NCBI GenBank assembly: GCA_035464675.1
Contig: DATHSA010000033.1
Location: 1-64,000 of the forward strand
Length of the DNA stretch: 64,000 nt
Reading direction: 5' to 3'
Source: JAUYIV01 sp035464675
GTDB lineage: Bacteria; Actinomycetota; Acidimicrobiia; Spongiisociales; UBA11373
Every line of letters begins with the position of its first letter. The stretch's first letter is position 1. The notes under the pieces were generated by a model. The model was not told the DNA's origin. It did no database searches and worked only from the letters and a program-made list of their open reading frames with translations. Below are positions 62,414 through 64,000 of the stretch, in pieces. The translations under genes were made by a program, and so were the position numbers.

Positions 62414-63814
62414 CTAGGACCCCGCCTCGACCCGCGCCGACTCGATCTTCTCGGTCGTCAGCCTGGGGAAGGCGTAGACCAGCAGCAGGGCATTGATGAT
62501 CGCCACCGCGAAGAAGGGCCAACGGAGGGCGTCGGCTCTGCCAACGAGGGGCGTGAAGGCGGCAACGATCACGCCGCCGAGCAGGGAGCCGATCGGCATC
62601 ATCCCCCATCCGAAGAAGCGGTAGACGCTGTTGACCCTCCCCAGCAACTCGTCCGGGATGATCGTCTGGCGAAGCGACACCGTGATCACGTTCCACAGGA
62701 TCGCCAGCAGCGTGCCCAGGGCGAACATCAGCCACACCACCCACCAGCGGCTGCTGATCCCGATGACCACGGCGGAAGCAGAGCCTCCCACGATCGCCAG
62801 ATAGAGCGACGGCCCGCTGCCGAGGCGCTTGCTGATCCTGGCGGCGAACAGGCTTCCCACTATCCCGCCGACGGCCCCGGCCATCAGCAGGATCGAGAAG
62901 ACGAAGGCGCCGACGCTGTCGGCCCCGAAGAACTCGGCGACCGGGCGCAGAACCCCGGTGAACAGGCCCGTCTGGAGGTCGAGGTCCTCCTGTGCGAAGA
63001 GGATGAAGGTGGAGAACATCATCATTCCGGCGGCGTTGAGGAATCCGAGGACGATCGCCATCGGACGCAGCAGTGGATGGCGCCACAGCCAGAGGAAGCC
63101 CTCCTTGATCTCCGCCCGCCACGCCACCTTCTTGGCAGGTGCGGTCCCGTCCGCCCGCCGGGCGCGGAACTGGCCGGAGATGAGGAAGACCAGGCCGGCG
63201 GCCACGGCGAAGGTGCCGGCGTCGATGAAGAACGGGAGTGCGAACCCGACGCCCAACAGGATGGAGCCGAGTGGAGGGCCCACGAACGAGTTGGCGACCA
63301 TCTCGGCGCCCCACAGATTGCCGTTCGCCTTCTCCAGGTTCTCCGGCTCGACGATCGCGGGGAGGAAGGTCTGCGCCGAGTTGTCGCGGAGCACCTCGGC
63401 CATGCCCATGAGGAGTGCTGCGATCAGGAGCACGGAGTACACGGCCAGGTCGGTGGGGATGTCGACGCCGGTGGCGAGGTCGCCGGGGGTGGGGAGCGAA
63501 GAGGCCTCGCCGAGGATCACCACCGCGACGACCGCGGTGAGCGCGGCCCGGATCGTGTCCATCGCCAGAATGATCTTGCGGCGGTCGAGACGGTCGGTGA
63601 TCACACCCGCAGGGAGGGTGAAGACCAGCCACGGGATCCTCTGGGCGACTGCGATCAGGGCGATGAGCACTGGATCGCGGGTCACCGCCGAGGCCAGCCA
63701 CGGGTAGGCGATCGCGGAGATCCCGTCGCCGAGGTTGCTGATGACGCTGGCGGTCCACAGCCTCCAGTAGTTGCGGCTGAGCCGGGTCTTCTCCGGCTCG
63801 GCGGTCGTCGTCAA
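62414..63814 (-). CDS. MFS exporter (EntS-like)
   Basis: 466 residues from TTG 63814, with a strong AAGGAGG 5 bases upstream; it overlaps the upstream regulator stop (TTGA). About 12 helices; signature loop DRLDRRKIILAMD and the mid-chain RWRAEIKEGFLWLWRHPLL region typical of this subfamily (loop text quoted in part). Likely exports a small organic compound or drug. Regulator just upstream supports an inducible exporter. Confidence 0.87.
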   Translation of the reverse strand: MTTTAEPEKTRLSRNYWRLWTASVISNLGDGISAIAYPWLASAVTRDPVLIALIAVAQRIPWLVFTLPAGVITDRLDRRKIILAMDTIRAALTAVVAVVILGEASSLPTPGDLATGVDIPTDLAVYSVLLIAALLMGMAEVLRDNSAQTFLPAIVEPENLEKANGNLWGAEMVANSFVGPPLGSILLGVGFALPFFIDAGTFAVAAGLVFLISGQFRARRADGTAPAKKVAWRAEIKEGFLWLWRHPLLRPMAIVLGFLNAAGMMMFSTFILFAQEDLDLQTGLFTGVLRPVAEFFGADSVGAFVFSILLMAGAVGGIVGSLFAARISKRLGSGPSLYLAIVGGSASAVVIGISSRWWVVWLMFALGTLLAILWNVITVSLRQTIIPDELLGRVNSVYRFFGWGMMPIGSLLGGVIVAAFTPLVGRADALRWPFFAVAIINALLLVYAFPRLTTEKIESARVEAGS

Positions 63815-64000
63815 GCGCCCTCCTTGGAGTCCTCTCTCAGTGATGGTCGGTCGGTCGGGTAGACCCCGGCGATGAAGCCGTAGACGGTCCCGCCACCGCG
63901 GGGCATGCCGGCGAACTCCTCGGCGAGTGCCTGCAGCCGGTCGCGGAACTCGGCGATCCGGGCCGCGTCGAGGCGAGCGTGCCGCAGGGTGAAGAAGGCT
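63811..64000 (-). CDS. 3' end of a probable ArsR/wHTH-type transcriptional regulator (partial)
   Basis: The last 62 codons of a gene running off the right edge. The end, AFFTLRHARLDAARIAEFRD and LQALAEEFAGMPRGGG with VYGFIAGVYPTD, resembles the C-terminal helix-strand of winged-helix regulators found beside MFS exporters. The DNA-binding part is outside the window, so family is tentative. Its stop overlaps the exporter start. Confidence 0.55.
   Translation of the reverse strand, partial: AFFTLRHARLDAARIAEFRDRLQALAEEFAGMPRGGGTVYGFIAGVYPTDRPSLREDSKEGA

Overview
The window looks like a contiguous chromosome segment of a high-GC actinobacterium, roughly two thirds G+C by eye. The best guess is the class Acidimicrobiia or a neighbouring deep actinobacterial lineage. 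Evidence: two-domain-Clp_N ClpC, the actinobacterial DUF2342-type zincin beside tilS, hpt and ftsH, a SigR/RsrA-like pair, the actinobacterial Tad locus beside a DECH helicase and a HAD protein (as around Rv3649-Rv3661 in Mycobacterium), topoisomerase I with repeated C-terminal modules, and many starts with a TANNNT box 6-8 bases upstream and no Shine-Dalgarno, as expected of leaderless mRNAs. No prophage, insertion sequence, CRISPR array, plasmid gene or rRNA was seen. This is core-type, densely packed DNA with many 4-base ATGA/GTGA gene overlaps.

Layout. 1-6.3 kb: a zinc-ribbon/discoidin-like surface protein (+), then a BMP-type nucleoside ABC importer (-). 6.4-8.9 kb: clpC (-). 9.2-13.8 kb: a haem ABC importer headed by an unknown seven-helix membrane protein, then a polyprenyl diphosphate synthase (+). 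13.8-25 kb: a long minus-strand housekeeping block in transcription order: small membrane protein, zincin, tilS, hpt, ftsH, folP, a catalytically dead phosphatase-like protein, folK, a DUF2520 protein, panC, coaX, lysS. 25-26.2 kb: small zinc-finger-like protein, rsrA, sigR, tRNA-Thr(CGT). 26.3-29.2 kb: membrane-anchored cytochrome c diverging from a CopB-type copper ATPase. 29.2-35.3 kb: acyl-CoA dehydrogenase, epimerase, plsC, holB, tmk, MFS exporter. 35.4-40.6 kb: topA, a GT4 glycosyltransferase, a tandem histidine phosphatase. 40.7-41.1 kb: two very small membrane-protein genes. 41-51.6 kb: an ion-homeostasis block (H+/Na+-pyrophosphatase, TrkH, TrkA, NhaA, LCP lipoprotein, Ca2+-ATPase). 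51.7-60.3 kb: DECH helicase, DUF937 protein, the Tad pilus operon, HAD phosphatase, msrA. 60.3-64 kb: sucrose-phosphate synthase-like and sucrose-phosphatase-like pair, an MFS exporter and the 3' end of its probable regulator.

System-level reading. The pyrophosphatase, Trk, NhaA, Ca2+-ATPase and sucrose-phosphate genes together suggest a cell that manages salt and osmotic stress, as marine or estuarine actinobacteria do; this is inference. The Tad operon (CpaE-like, TadA, TadB, TadC, Flp pilin, TadE, TadG-like) is complete apart from a prepilin peptidase and has one clear promoter.

The main candidates for novelty are: (1) a pseudophosphatase in the folate operon between folP and folK, the place where folB is often found; (2) a dispersed family of intergenic CCCGTYRC-type tandem and inverted repeats, with a related GC-rich repeat translated as the tail of TopA; (3) two genes, folK and the sucrose-phosphatase, whose conserved N termini lie upstream of any standard start codon; (4) a clear leaderless-start signature; (5) several unrecognised small or membrane proteins tied to known systems. 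No single wholly new multi-gene system was proven from sequence alone.
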